DNA of 35,707 nt, from positions 1 to 35,707 of the forward strand of contig JASHOX010000168.1 in assembly GCA_030038415.1 (NCBI GenBank), in the 5' to 3' direction. The notes under the pieces were generated by a model, which saw only the letters and a program-made list of their open reading frames with translations, made no database searches and was not told the DNA's origin. The position numbers and the translations under genes were made by a program. Shown piece by piece: positions 7,720 to 16,155 of the stretch. Within the stretch, counting starts at the first letter, position 1. Each line of letters opens with the position of its first letter. The DNA comes from Xanthobacteraceae bacterium (GTDB lineage Bacteria; Pseudomonadota; Alphaproteobacteria; Rhizobiales; Xanthobacteraceae).

Positions 7720-7853
7720 CGATACTCACGACTGCCAAGATAGGCGCGATATTGGTCCAAGAAATGCATAGCATGGGCATGGACGTCGTAGCACAAATCA
7801 GGGCGCCCGCCCTTGCCGTCGAACGGGAAGCCACCGCCGCAAACCGAAGACAT
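7716..7853 (-). CDS. Possible small protein, 45 aa, coupled to the amidohydrolase gene
   Basis: An ORF starting MSSVCGGGFPFDGKGGRPDL and ending LDQYRAYLGSREYR. Its stop shares an ATGA with the start of the amidohydrolase gene, a classical sign of translational coupling, and its G+C-rich codons resemble the neighbours. It has no membrane segment; two Cys and four His are present in 45 residues. Against it: no ribosome binding site is evident, and its start is only five bases from the divergent transglutaminase start. It could be an upstream part of a longer transcript or a real small protein. I do not recognise a family. Confidence 0.4.
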   Translation of the reverse strand: MSSVCGGGFPFDGKGGRPDLCYDVHAHAMHFLDQYRAYLGSREYR

Positions 7854-7858
7854 CAGCG

Positions 7859-8686
7859 ATGAAGATCCACGCCGGCTACGAGATTTCCTATGACTGTCCG
7901 CAGTCGACGCCGATGATCCTGACGTTGAGCGTGCATCCGTCGCGCTTTGCCGATCTGATCACGCTCGATCGCATGCGGCTCGATCCGCCGATCGTGCCCA
8001 ACACCTATCACGACAGCTTTGGCAATTTCTGCCACGTGATCCGCGCCCCGGCCGGCCGGCTGACCATGTCCGCGGACTTCGTGGTGGAAGACAACGGCGA
8101 GCCGGACGAAACCGCGCCGCAGGCGGAGCAGCACGCACTCGAAGACCTGCCGGTGGAGGTTCTGATCTATTTGCTCGGCAGTCGCTACTGCGAGACCGAC
8201 CGCTTGTCGAATACGGCGTGGTCGCTGTTCGGCCAGATCCCGAAAGGCTGGCCGCTGGTTCAAGCAATCTGCGATTACGTCCATGATCGCATTAAATTCG
8301 GCTACGAGCACGCCAGCCCGACTAAAAGCGCCTGGGAGGTGTTCGTCGAGCGGCGCGGCGTATGCCGCGACTTCGCCCATCTCGCGGTGGCGCTGTGCCG
8401 CTGCATGAACGTTCCGGCGCGCTACTGTACCGGCTATCTCGGCGATATCGGCGTGCCGCCCGACGAAACGCCAATGGATTTTTCCGCTTGGTTTGAAGCC
8501 TATCTTGGCGGCCGCTGGTACACGTTTGATGCCCGCCACAACATGCCGCGCATCGGCCGCATCCTGATGGCGCGCGGCCGCGACGCCACCGACGTCGCCA
8601 TCGTCACCTCGTTCGGGCTGTGCACGTTGGCCGGCTTCAAGGTGATAACCCATGAGGTCGCGCTGGACGCTGGCGCGACCGCGTGA
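7859..8686 (+). CDS. Transglutaminase-like family protein
   Basis: A 275-aa cytoplasmic protein with an N-terminal beta domain (about 1-90) and a transglutaminase-like domain (about 140-240). The nucleophile is Cys169 in RRGVCRDFAHLA. The position that normally carries the catalytic His reads MDFSAWFEAYLGGRWYTFDA, so Ser209 replaces His, while the Asp is kept (Asp224). I recall the same DFSAW pattern in related alphaproteobacterial proteins, which suggests a subfamily trait rather than a mutation. Hydrolase or peptidase activity is therefore uncertain; His227 close by could substitute. It is transcribed divergently from the amidohydrolase unit with almost no gap. Confidence 0.85.
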   Translation: MKIHAGYEISYDCPQSTPMILTLSVHPSRFADLITLDRMRLDPPIVPNTYHDSFGNFCHVIRAPAGRLTMSADFVVEDNGEPDETAPQAEQHALEDLPVEVLIYLLGSRYCETDRLSNTAWSLFGQIPKGWPLVQAICDYVHDRIKFGYEHASPTKSAWEVFVERRGVCRDFAHLAVALCRCMNVPARYCTGYLGDIGVPPDETPMDFSAWFEAYLGGRWYTFDARHNMPRIGRILMARGRDATDVAIVTSFGLCTLAGFKVITHEVALDAGATA

Positions 8687-8725
8687 ACGCCACGGACAAC
8701 GACAACGCGCTGACGAAGCGCGCCG

Positions 8726-9112
8726 CTAAATCGCCGGCAGCACGGCACGCGACAAATAAAGAAACAGCGCGACGCCGAGGAGACCGATCAGCACGGCGAG
8801 GCCGATATCGAAACGCTCGCCTACGCTCGGTACGTCGTTGTCGCTGTCGATGTCCTTGGCGGTGCGGACAAACCGCAAGATCGCAACAACGATCATGGCG
8901 ATACCGATGCCGATGAAAGCGAGGCCGGCGATGTTGGCGAATGCTTGCCCATGCGGGCTGACCTGCCGCAGCGCCACCTGCGGCGCAATGACCTGGAGGA
9001 ATAGATCGAACCGCTCGATGACGAAGCCGAAGGCCATCACCGCGATGGCGGTGCGGACCCAGGCCAAAAAGGTACGCTCGTTAGCGGCATGGTCGCTGTA
9101 GCGTTTGATCAT
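8726..9112 (-). CDS. DUF202 (YidH-type) membrane protein
   Basis: A 128-aa inner-membrane protein with the DUF202 signature ANERTFLAWVRTAIAVMAFG at about residues 9-28 and three hydrophobic helices (about 20-40, 65-88, 104-124). The start is the ATG at 9112; the frame continues upstream but that part is not family-like. A consensus TATAAT lies about 28-33 bases before the start. The family is of unknown function, with YidG/YidH of E. coli as members. It converges on the transglutaminase gene and diverges from the MFS gene. Confidence 0.87.
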   Translation of the reverse strand: MIKRYSDHAANERTFLAWVRTAIAVMAFGFVIERFDLFLQVIAPQVALRQVSPHGQAFANIAGLAFIGIGIAMIVVAILRFVRTAKDIDSDNDVPSVGERFDIGLAVLIGLLGVALFLYLSRAVLPAI

Positions 9113-9139
9113 TTGGCTGTCCCGATGCGGTGGCGGGCC

Positions 9140-9145
9140 ATTATA
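9140..9145 (-). promoter_or_regulatory. -10 element of the DUF202 gene
   Basis: A perfect TATAAT on the minus strand, about 28 bases before the ATG, giving a leader of about 20 bases. No good -35 is visible 16-18 bases further upstream. Confidence 0.4.
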
Positions 9146-9242
9146 GCGTCGCGGCCGCCAGCCCGCTTGCCGAGTCGGCGCTAAACGGGCAGGGTTGCTG
9201 ACACGAAGCCGGGCAAAAAACACGCAAACGGGGAGTGAAAAC

Positions 9243-10535
9243 ATGGCCGATGCTGCATCCGGACAATCTAGTCGCGGGCGCTGGTATGTCTTGTTGCTGA
9301 TCAGCGTGATGTATCTCATCACCTATCTCGACCGCGTCAACATCTCGACCGCGGCGCCGCAGATCAGCAAGGAGTTCGACTTCGACAAGGTCACGATGGG
9401 CTTCATCTTCAGCGCCTTCGTGTGGGCCTACGCGCTGTTCCAGGTTCCCGGCGGGTGGCTGTCCGATCGCTTCGGCGCGCGCGGCGTGCTCACCGGCGTC
9501 GTCGCTTATTGGTCGCTGATGACCGCCGCCACCGCCGCGGCTTTCAATGGCGCCTCCTTCATCGTCGTTCGCTTCCTATTCGGTGTCGGCGAGGCCGGAG
9601 CTTTCCCCGGTGCGACTCGCGCCATGCAGCTGTGGTACCCGCGGCGCGAGCGCGGCCTGGTGCAAGGTGTCACCCACAGCGCCAGCCGCCTCGGTGCCGC
9701 GATTGCGCCGCCCATCGTGGTGCTGATCATGAGCCAGTTCGGCTGGCGCCCGGTGTTCTACATCTGCGGCGCCGTCGGACTGTTGTGGTCGCTGTGGTGG
9801 GCCCTGAGCTACCGCAACCTACCCGAAGAGCACGGCCTGGTGAACAAAGCGGAGCTCGAGCTCATCCGCGGCCGCGGCCCAAATGGCGAGATCAATCCGC
9901 CGCCGATGGAAAAACAGACCAACGTGCCGTGGGGCACGCTGATCGGCTCCGGCAACATGTGGGCGATCATGTTCGCCTATTTCACCTACGTTTATTGCCT
10001 GTGGATTTTCCTGAGCTGGCTGCCGTCCTACTTGATCGAGGTCCGCCATTTCACGCTCATTAAGGTCGGCATCTTCGCCTCGCTGCCGTTGTGGGCCGGC
10101 GTCGTCGGCGACACCGTCGGCGGACTGGCGACCGATTGGCTGTTGAAGGCCACCGGCAGCGCCAAGATCGGCCGCCGGGTGGTGGCGATCGTCGGCTTGC
10201 TCGGCTGCGCTATCTGCATCGTGCCGGCGGCGCTGACGGAAGATGCCTACCTCGCCGTCTGCTGCCTAACGGCGTCGATGTTCTTTCTCGAATTCACCAT
10301 CGGACCGTCTTGGGCGGTGCCGATGGACACCGGCGGCAAATATTCCGGTACGGTGTCCGGCATGATGAATATGGCGGGCAATTTCGGCGGCGCGCTCTCG
10401 CCGATCGTGTTCGGTTATCTCGCCGAAGGCGGCAACTGGCAGGCGCCATTCATCGTGGCTGCGGCCCTTTTGGTCATCGGCTCCGCGGTGTGGGCGTTCT
10501 GGCTCGACCCGGACAAGCAAATCCTTGCGACCTGA
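9243..10535 (+). CDS. MFS transporter, anion:cation symporter (ACS) type
   Basis: A 430-aa transporter with twelve predicted membrane helices. The start of helix 1 carries YLDRVNISTAAPQI, and the cytoplasmic loop 2-3 motif is GGWLSDRFGARGVLTG. Helix 4 region VRFLFGVGEAGAFPGATRAM is typical of the ACS family that takes up organic anions such as hexonates, phthalate-type aromatic acids or pantothenate. The substrate cannot be told from sequence, and no catabolic genes adjoin it. The ATG at 9243 is preceded by GGGGAGTG, a strong ribosome binding site. It seems monocistronic, with a hairpin terminator 26 bases after the stop. Confidence 0.92.
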   Translation: MADAASGQSSRGRWYVLLLISVMYLITYLDRVNISTAAPQISKEFDFDKVTMGFIFSAFVWAYALFQVPGGWLSDRFGARGVLTGVVAYWSLMTAATAAAFNGASFIVVRFLFGVGEAGAFPGATRAMQLWYPRRERGLVQGVTHSASRLGAAIAPPIVVLIMSQFGWRPVFYICGAVGLLWSLWWALSYRNLPEEHGLVNKAELELIRGRGPNGEINPPPMEKQTNVPWGTLIGSGNMWAIMFAYFTYVYCLWIFLSWLPSYLIEVRHFTLIKVGIFASLPLWAGVVGDTVGGLATDWLLKATGSAKIGRRVVAIVGLLGCAICIVPAALTEDAYLAVCCLTASMFFLEFTIGPSWAVPMDTGGKYSGTVSGMMNMAGNFGGALSPIVFGYLAEGGNWQAPFIVAAALLVIGSAVWAFWLDPDKQILAT

Positions 10536-10560
10536 TTGACTCATCGCAATTGCTCACCAC

Positions 10561-10604
10561 GCCAACGGCCTCAAGCCGAGGCGGTTGGCCTTTCGGCTTC
10601 TTTA
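10561..10604 (+). terminator. Probable intrinsic terminator of the MFS gene
   Basis: GCCAACGGCCTC-aagcc-GAGGCGGTTGGC forms a 12-bp stem with one mismatch and a five-base loop, followed by a T-rich tract (ctttcggcttcttt). A second, mutually exclusive stem AAGCCGA/TCGGCTT (10573-10579 with 10593-10599) is also possible. Confidence 0.6.
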
Positions 10605-10623
10605 CCAGTGCGAAACCCGTTCA

Positions 10624-10638
10624 TTAACGAAACGTAAA
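10624..10638 (+). promoter_or_regulatory. CtrA-like site before the chemoreceptor gene
   Basis: TTAA-N7-TAAA, one mismatch from the CtrA consensus TTAA-N7-TTAA, lies 56 bases before the start. CtrA control of motility and chemotaxis genes is common in alphaproteobacteria. Short AT-rich matches like this can arise by chance. Confidence 0.3.
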
Positions 10639-10693
10639 TGGCTGTCGGTCTAGGTAGGAGGCACGGTGGATAATCGCAGGGCGGAAGCGCGCG

Positions 10694-12016
10694 ATGCTTG
10701 TTGTCGTGGCTGCATGCCTCGTCATCTTGCTGGCAGGGGCAATCGTCCTGCTCGTTCGACGCCGCCACGGCAAAGACGGGCTGTTGGCCCTAGCATTGAA
10801 CAATATGAGCCAGGGCGTGGTGATGTTCGACGCCGCCGCGCGTGTCGCCGTCTGCAACAAACGATACCTGGAAATCTACGGGCTGTCGCCGGATGTTGTG
10901 AAACCGGGCGCCAAGCTCATCGACATCGTGCGCCACAGGTTTGCAACCGGCTCGCTTGGCCGCGATCCCGACCAGTACTGTGTCGAGCTGATGGATCTCA
11001 TGAGGTCCGGGAAGGAATTGAGCTTTGTGTCTGAGCTGCCCGATGGCCGCTCGGTTGCCGTCGTCAATCGCGCCATCCCGGGCGGGCAGTTTTGGCTGGG
11101 AACGCATCACGACATCACCGCGCGGCGTGCCGCCGAGCGCAAAAGCGCGCTGTTGAGCGAACAGGAATCGCGCCGCGCCATCATCGAAGAGGCCATCGCC
11201 TGGTTCCGCGACAGCGTCGAGGGCGTATTGCAAACCGTCACCGACAGCGTCACAGCGATGAAATCGACGGCTGCCGCGCTGTCGACGACGTCGAGCGATA
11301 CGACGGCGCATACCGCCGGCGCCGTGCGCACGTCGAACGACGCGTTCGGCGGCGTCGAGAGCGCCGCGGCGGCCGCCGACGAATTGTCGAAATCGATCGC
11401 CGAGATCAACCGCCAAGTCGTCAGCGCCGGCGAGGTGGTGCGCGCGGCGACGGTCGAGGCGCAATCGACCAACGAGACTATTGTCGGGCTGGCGCGAGCG
11501 GCGCAGAAAATCGACGACGTCGTCAAGCTCATCCAGAGCGTGGCGGGACAGACCAATTTGCTGGCGCTCAACGCCACGATAGAGGCGGCGCGCGCCGGTG
11601 CCGCCGGCAAGGGCTTTGCCGTGGTCGCCTCCGAGGTGAAAGCGCTCGCGGTGCAGACCGCGAAGGCGACCGACGACATCGCGTCGCAGATCGCTGCTGT
11701 ACAATCCTCGACCCAAAGTGCCGTGCACGCCATCGGCAGCATCACCGGGCGGATGGAGGAGATTCGCCAATTCACCGCCGCGATCGCGAGCTCTATCGAG
11801 CAGCAGAACGCGGCCACTGGCGAAATCTCGAACAACGTCGCCGCTGCGGCGGTCGGCACGCGATCGGTCGTTGCGGTGCTCGAACGCGTCTCCGGCGCCA
11901 TTGCCGAGATGCGGAGCTCGGCGGATACAGTGCTCGCTGCATCGGCCGCGGTCGAAAAAGCCGCCGAGAGCCTGCGCGGCAGCGTCGATGGGTTCCTGCG
12001 CAAAGTGGCGATGTAG
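10694..12016 (+). CDS. Methyl-accepting chemotaxis protein with PAS domain
   Basis: A 440-aa signal transducer. A single N-terminal membrane segment (about 1-22) is followed by a PAS_7-type domain (about 33-145: [20 protein letters not shown] through [12 protein letters not shown]) and a long coiled-coil MCP signalling domain (about 180-430). The hairpin tip [20 protein letters not shown] near residues 290-310 contacts CheA/CheW. There is no periplasmic sensor domain and no clear HAMP, so it probably senses a cytoplasmic or redox signal through PAS. No CheB/CheR-binding tail pentapeptide is seen at the end (KVAM). No other che genes adjoin. The start at 10694 has only a weak ribosome binding site. 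Confidence 0.92.
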   Translation: MLVVVAACLVILLAGAIVLLVRRRHGKDGLLALALNNMSQGVVMFDAAARVAVCNKRYLEIYGLSPDVVKPGAKLIDIVRHRFATGSLGRDPDQYCVELMDLMRSGKELSFVSELPDGRSVAVVNRAIPGGQFWLGTHHDITARRAAERKSALLSEQESRRAIIEEAIAWFRDSVEGVLQTVTDSVTAMKSTAAALSTTSSDTTAHTAGAVRTSNDAFGGVESAAAAADELSKSIAEINRQVVSAGEVVRAATVEAQSTNETIVGLARAAQKIDDVVKLIQSVAGQTNLLALNATIEAARAGAAGKGFAVVASEVKALAVQTAKATDDIASQIAAVQSSTQSAVHAIGSITGRMEEIRQFTAAIASSIEQQNAATGEISNNVAAAAVGTRSVVAVLERVSGAIAEMRSSADTVLAASAAVEKAAESLRGSVDGFLRKVAM

Positions 12017-12044
12017 TCCGACTACGATGCGCGCTATCGCATCG
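12013..12044. terminator. Two adjacent hairpins at the convergent junction
   Basis: GTAGT-ccg-ACTAC (12013-12025) and CGATGCG-cgctat-CGCATCG (12025-12044) are perfect stems at the meeting point of the chemoreceptor and the glycosyltransferase gene. They lack T-runs, so a bidirectional terminator is only possible. Confidence 0.3.
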
Positions 12045-12735
12045 GCTCCAGCGCCACGCGGGCAAATGTCGAGATGATTTTCAGTCCGGCGCTGAGCGAG
12101 CCGCGCAACGAGCCCGCAACCTTCGACTCGCCGCCGAGGCGGCGGCGATAGCCGACCGGCAGTTCGACGACGCGAAAGCCGGCGCGCGCCACCCTCATCT
12201 GCATTTCGAGATTCCAGCCATAGGTCATTTCGCGCATGCCCAGCGCCAGCAAGGCGTCGCGGCGGATGGCGCGGAACGCGCACATATCGGTGTAGCGCAC
12301 CCCGTAGAGCAGTTTCGTCAGCAAGCCGGCCAGGAACCCGGCGATGAGCTGATGCGGCGCCATACTGCCAGCCTCGCGCTCGCCGCGCGCCCGCGAAGCA
12401 ATGACGAAATCGGCAGTGTCGGCGCACAGCGGCGTCACCAGGTCCGCGATGGCAGTCGGATCGTCGGCGCCATCGCCGTCCATGAACACGACGACGTCAG
12501 CGTCGGCGGCCGCTTGCGCGCCGGCGAGGCAGGCGCGGCCATAGCCGTGGCCGGCCTCGATCACGTCGGCGCCGGCGTCGCGCGCGCGGTCTTGCGTGCC
12601 GTCGCGGCTGCCGCCGTCGGCCACGATCACGCGGCCGACACTGTCGCGCGGCAGTTCGGCGATCACCGCGGCGATGGATTCCGCCTCATTGAAGGTCGGA
12701 ATGACGACGGCCACACGCACCGCCTGGGGCGGCAT
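12034..12735 (-). CDS. Family 2 glycosyltransferase (DPM1-like)
   Basis: A 233-aa GT-A fold enzyme. Nucleotide-sugar binding motifs are [16 protein letters not shown] at the N-terminus, [12 protein letters not shown] and the metal-binding [10 protein letters not shown]. The acceptor part contains [20 protein letters not shown], then [16 protein letters not shown] and the end [13 protein letters not shown]. This matches polyprenyl-phosphate sugar transferases that load a lipid carrier; no C-terminal membrane anchor is present. The ATG at 12735 lies two bases after the stop of the radical SAM gene, so it is in the same operon. Acceptor and sugar are unknown. Confidence 0.88.
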   Translation of the reverse strand: MPPQAVRVAVVIPTFNEAESIAAVIAELPRDSVGRVIVADGGSRDGTQDRARDAGADVIEAGHGYGRACLAGAQAAADADVVVFMDGDGADDPTAIADLVTPLCADTADFVIASRARGEREAGSMAPHQLIAGFLAGLLTKLLYGVRYTDMCAFRAIRRDALLALGMREMTYGWNLEMQMRVARAGFRVVELPVGYRRRLGGESKVAGSLRGSLSAGLKIISTFARVALEPMR

Positions 12736-12737
12736 GG

Positions 12738-13811
12738 TCACAGGCTCCAGCGCAATCCGCAGCTGGCGCAAGCCTCGGGCGGGCTGTTCGATTTAAGCGC
12801 CTTGCGGAATTGGGCGTAGGCAGCGCCGGTCCAGATTTCGCGCAAGCTCTGCTGGGTGGCGTCACCGAGCGTGTAATTCTCGTAGCCGCGCTGCGAGAAC
12901 GGCGCGATGCAGCACGGCAAGGCACGGCCGTTGGCGGTGAAATACATCACCGTCCACGGCCGCCGGCACAGCGACCAGGGCGAAGGCGATCCTGAGTCAG
13001 CGCTGCGCTTGAGACTGACGCCGGGCTCCGAGGCGCCGCCGGAAGCGCTGAATTCGATGCCGAGTTTGTGGGCGAGCGCGGCAGCGCGATCGACATGGAC
13101 CGCGTCCGCCGCCGAAAGCTGCTCGTAGAGCGCCTGATCCGGCCGCGCCAAGCCGACGGCGTGGTCGGTGAAAAAAACCAGCCGCTGCAAATGCACCTCC
13201 TTGACGCCGGTTTCCGCCGCGACACGGACGAAATCCGACAGTTCCTGGATGGTTTCGCGCAAACCGGTGAGCCACGCTGAAACGCGCGGCTTGAGGTGGC
13301 CCTCGTGCTCCTGCAGCTCGCGAAAGGCGCGCACGTTTTTCAGGATGCGGTTGAAATAATTCTTGCCGCGAATGGCAAGATAGGATTTCGCGTTCGCCGC
13401 GTCGAACGAGACGCGCAGCTCGTCCAACCCGGCGGCGATCAGGGCGCGGCCGTTCTTCTCATTGAGCACCGTGCCATTGGTATTGAACAAGACATAGGTA
13501 CCGCGATCCTTCAAATAGCGCACCATGCGCGGCAAGTGCTTGACCAGCATGGGTTCGCCGACGCCATGCAAGACGGCGCGCTGCAATTGCGGGATCTGGT
13601 CGACGATCGCGGTGAACAGCTCCCAGCTCATGTCGGCGGGCGGCTCGAGCTCCACATAGGTCCGCGGGCAGGTCGTGCATAACAGATTGCAGCGGTTGGT
13701 CGTCTCCAGATAAAGGCAAACCGGCTCGTGCTCGGGGACTTCGCTGTCCGCGGTCACGGATTCGAAATAGCGCTGCGGATCGATAGGTCGTTTTGTCGCC
13801 ACCCTTTGCAT
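12738..13811 (-). CDS. Radical SAM protein with SPASM-like C-terminus
   Basis: A 357-aa radical SAM enzyme. The [4Fe-4S] cluster motif is Cys41, Cys45, Cys48 in [12 protein letters not shown], followed by the GVGEPML glycine-rich strand and [13 protein letters not shown]. Four or more C-terminal Cys occur in a pattern close to SPASM domains: LCRRPW, then GRALPCC, then CASCG at the end, able to hold an auxiliary cluster. Such enzymes act on peptides, sugars or cofactors; the substrate is unknown. I chose the ATG at 13811, with a GGGGCG ribosome binding site, over the longer frame. It lies between two transferases in one operon. Confidence 0.88.
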   Translation of the reverse strand: MQRVATKRPIDPQRYFESVTADSEVPEHEPVCLYLETTNRCNLLCTTCPRTYVELEPPADMSWELFTAIVDQIPQLQRAVLHGVGEPMLVKHLPRMVRYLKDRGTYVLFNTNGTVLNEKNGRALIAAGLDELRVSFDAANAKSYLAIRGKNYFNRILKNVRAFRELQEHEGHLKPRVSAWLTGLRETIQELSDFVRVAAETGVKEVHLQRLVFFTDHAVGLARPDQALYEQLSAADAVHVDRAAALAHKLGIEFSASGGASEPGVSLKRSADSGSPSPWSLCRRPWTVMYFTANGRALPCCIAPFSQRGYENYTLGDATQQSLREIWTGAAYAQFRKALKSNSPPEACASCGLRWSL

Positions 13812-13854
13812 CGGCGTTTCGCCCCGTGGATTTTCCTGGTCGGATCGCGCCGCC

Positions 13855-14682
13855 TCAGGCCCGCGCTTCGTCGACCTGCATGAGGCGATCGATCCGGCGG
13901 TCAAAGTCGTGATGTTGCGCCATTCGGCGCATCAATTTTGCCGTCTGCGCCGCATTGTGCGGCGGATACGCGCCGTGCCGGCGCTCGTGCTCGCCGTTGA
14001 GTTCTGCATTGAGCCGATGCAAACCGTCGACGTCGTCGACGTCATACCAGACCGGCAAGGTATGGACGTTGAGACCAATGTCGCGGGCACGCTGCAAAGT
14101 CTGTTCAGCGACCCGCGAGGTGCTCCACTCGATATTTTCGAACATGCGCCGATGCGCGACCTTGAGTCCGAGCAGATAATAGCCGCCATCCGTGGACGGG
14201 CCGAGTACGGCGCGGTCGCCCGGCCGCGCCAGGCAGGCCGCGGTCTCGATCAACAGCGCAGTCGGCAAAGTCGGGCTGTCGGAATTGAGCACTACAGCCG
14301 ATGCGTGTCCTTTTGCGAAAAGCTCGCATATCGTGTTGTACAAACAATCGCCGAAATTAGGCAGCCAGGCGCCGATCAGGCCGATCGCCGCCGGCAGGGT
14401 GCGGCGGAAGAAATCCTCGGCGCCGGTCGGTCCGAAGGCCGCATAGCCGGCGATACCGGCGCCCGGTGCGGCGTGACGCGCGGCGAGCAGAACGTTGTCG
14501 GCGACATCGCACAGAAATGCGGTATTGAGGGCGGCGGCTTCATCGAAGGTCAGCGGCGGCACGAGCCGCGTCTTGGCCCGCCCCGGCGCCGATGCTTTCG
14601 CCATGAAGGCAATGCCGCAAGACGCCGCCGTGGTGCTGCCCGTCGAATCGGAATCGTCTTGGAATCGACGCACGTCATCCAT
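13855..14682 (-). CDS. DUF2064 / TIGR04282-type transferase
   Basis: A 275-aa nucleotidyl- or glycosyltransferase-like protein of the DUF2064 group. Motifs are the N-terminal FMAKASAPGRAKTRLVPPLT, with the KTR triad typical of GT-A nucleotide binding, then NSDSPTLP and LGPSTDGGYYLLGL. TIGR04282 members were first described as radical SAM-associated transferases and later linked to arsenosugars. Here the neighbouring radical SAM enzyme is a SPASM type and no arsenic genes are present, so the arsenosugar name is probably not right. The ATG at 14682 has a GGGGG site before it. First gene of a three-gene operon; 43 bases separate it from the next. Confidence 0.85.
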   Translation of the reverse strand: MDDVRRFQDDSDSTGSTTAASCGIAFMAKASAPGRAKTRLVPPLTFDEAAALNTAFLCDVADNVLLAARHAAPGAGIAGYAAFGPTGAEDFFRRTLPAAIGLIGAWLPNFGDCLYNTICELFAKGHASAVVLNSDSPTLPTALLIETAACLARPGDRAVLGPSTDGGYYLLGLKVAHRRMFENIEWSTSRVAEQTLQRARDIGLNVHTLPVWYDVDDVDGLHRLNAELNGEHERRHGAYPPHNAAQTAKLMRRMAQHHDFDRRIDRLMQVDEARA

Positions 14683-14838
14683 GCGATGCCCCCTGTAATC
14701 AATCCAGCAGCGCAATATGACTTGCTTGCCAAAGCGGCCGGCCAAGCGCCAATCACTTCCGCCTCAGAGCTACTAAGTGTCGAAACACCAAAAAGTTATC
14801 GCGCTCACAAAGTCGTGATCGCGTTGCATCACCGCGGA

Positions 14839-15354
14839 TCAGCGGCGGGCCAATGCTACGCGGATACTGTCGTCGTTCGGAACGGCCGTATCGCTCGTGT
14901 TATGCCAGGTCGGTGCGCTGGCATAGTCCTGCCGCGGCATATCGAGCGAAGCGAGCTGCCGCCCTAGGATTCCCACGACCTCGATCGGTACCGCCACCAG
15001 TCTCGCGCCCCAGCCAAGCAAGCCGCTGTAGGCGATGATCAATTTGATCTTGCCCTGCGGCGTGCGCACCACCTGCCGCACACGGCCGAGCGTGCGATTG
15101 TCGTCGTCCAGCACCGGCAGCCCGATGAGATCGCCGACGCGCACCGCTTGCGGAAAGCGCCTTTGCATACGCTCGGCCTCCGCCATGTCGTGCGCCGCCA
15201 TCGCCTTGTCCTCAGGTCCCATGCCGGTCGGCGGAATCATCGCCTGCGCCACGGCGAAGGTCCCGTCGAGAACGGCCGAGCGCGCGGCGTTCGCCGTTGG
15301 GAATCCGCCGATGCAAATAATCGCCAAGCCGATTGCCCTCATTTCCCATCGCAT
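14839..15354 (-). CDS. Exported PRC-barrel domain protein
   Basis: A 171-aa protein with a signal peptide (MRWEMRAIGLAIICIGGFPT, then ANAARS) and a PRC-barrel-like domain at about 85-150: VGDLIGLPVLDDDNRTLGRV and the strand region WGARLVAVPIEVVGIL. PRC-barrel folds bind RNA or act as adaptors in other proteins; an exported, small version in alphaproteobacteria is of unknown role. GGGAG seven bases before the ATG at 15354 decides the start. It diverges from the cytochrome b gene (104 bases), so both promoters must lie in that gap. Confidence 0.75.
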   Translation of the reverse strand: MRWEMRAIGLAIICIGGFPTANAARSAVLDGTFAVAQAMIPPTGMGPEDKAMAAHDMAEAERMQRRFPQAVRVGDLIGLPVLDDDNRTLGRVRQVVRTPQGKIKLIIAYSGLLGWGARLVAVPIEVVGILGRQLASLDMPRQDYASAPTWHNTSDTAVPNDDSIRVALARR

Positions 15355-15458
15355 TTGTTTCTCCCGATCAAACAGTCCGCGCGACTTTGTGAAGCGGTCC
15401 GCCTTGCCTGCCAAATACCGTGACCGTAGTGTGCGAAAGTCGCGAGCACGAAATTCCG

Positions 15459-16142
15459 ATGTCAAAGCCGGACGTCACAGCCCATTCGCTCCCGCCGCGC
15501 CTGCATCCGCTGCCGCTGCGCATCATGCACTGGATCAATGCACTGGCTATCTTCATCATGATCGGCAGCGGATGGAAGATCTATAACGACGATGTGATCT
15601 TCGGCTTTCTGCATTTTCCGGACTGGCTCGTCATCGGCAAATGGGCGCAGTACGGACTGCAGTGGCACTTCTTCGGCATGTGGATTTTCGTGCTCAACGG
15701 GCTCGCCTATATCAGCTACGGGATCGCGACCGGCCGTTTCCGGCGCAAGCTGTTTCCCATCTCCGTGCGCGAAGTTTTCGCAACGATCGGCGAAGCGCTG
15801 CGCTTCCACCTGCGCCATGACGATCTGACCCACTACAACGCGGTGCAGAAGGTCCTCTATCTCGGCATCATGCTGGTCGGCATCCTGATCGTGATTTCCG
15901 GGCTTGCTTTATGGAAGCCGATTCAGTTCTCGGAGCTCGCCGGCCTGTTCGGCAGTTTTCAGACCATTCGGCTGGTTCACTTCCTTTGCATGTCGGCCAT
16001 CCTGGCGTTCATCCTCGTTCACGTGACGTTGGCATTGCTGGTGCCGCAAAGCCTCGTTGCCATGGTGACCGGCGGCCCGATCGTCGATGAGGGACAACGG
16101 CAAGCCGCGCCCGCCGCGCCCGAAATCGAAGCCACGCCATGA
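15459..16142 (+). CDS. Cytochrome b561-like membrane subunit
   Basis: A 227-aa integral membrane protein with about four helices and His residues suited to bind two b haems: LRIMHWINAL (His24), QWHFFGMWIF, and VHFLCMSAILAFILVHVTLA. It resembles the cytochrome b subunits that link quinones to periplasmic oxidoreductases, such as the hydrogenase or formate dehydrogenase gamma type. The molybdoprotein gene starts 13 bases downstream, so this is very probably its membrane electron partner. I chose the ATG at 15459; an upstream in-frame GTG at 15420 is less likely. No good ribosome binding site is visible. Confidence 0.87.
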   Translation: MSKPDVTAHSLPPRLHPLPLRIMHWINALAIFIMIGSGWKIYNDDVIFGFLHFPDWLVIGKWAQYGLQWHFFGMWIFVLNGLAYISYGIATGRFRRKLFPISVREVFATIGEALRFHLRHDDLTHYNAVQKVLYLGIMLVGILIVISGLALWKPIQFSELAGLFGSFQTIRLVHFLCMSAILAFILVHVTLALLVPQSLVAMVTGGPIVDEGQRQAAPAAPEIEATP

Positions 16143-16155
16143 TGCGGTGACCCGA

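Noticed and set aside
10790..12427. 545-codon minus-strand ORF
   Set aside because: It lies opposite the chemoreceptor and runs into the glycosyltransferase in another frame; the product is Arg/His-rich and resembles no family.
11092..12819. 575-codon plus-strand ORF
   Set aside because: Shadow frame of the chemoreceptor and antisense to the glycosyltransferase; Arg-rich low-quality translation typical of high-GC DNA.
13855..14682. Arsenosugar biosynthesis role for the DUF2064 gene
   Set aside because: No ArsS-type radical SAM protein, methyltransferase or arsenic resistance gene is near; the name was not adopted.
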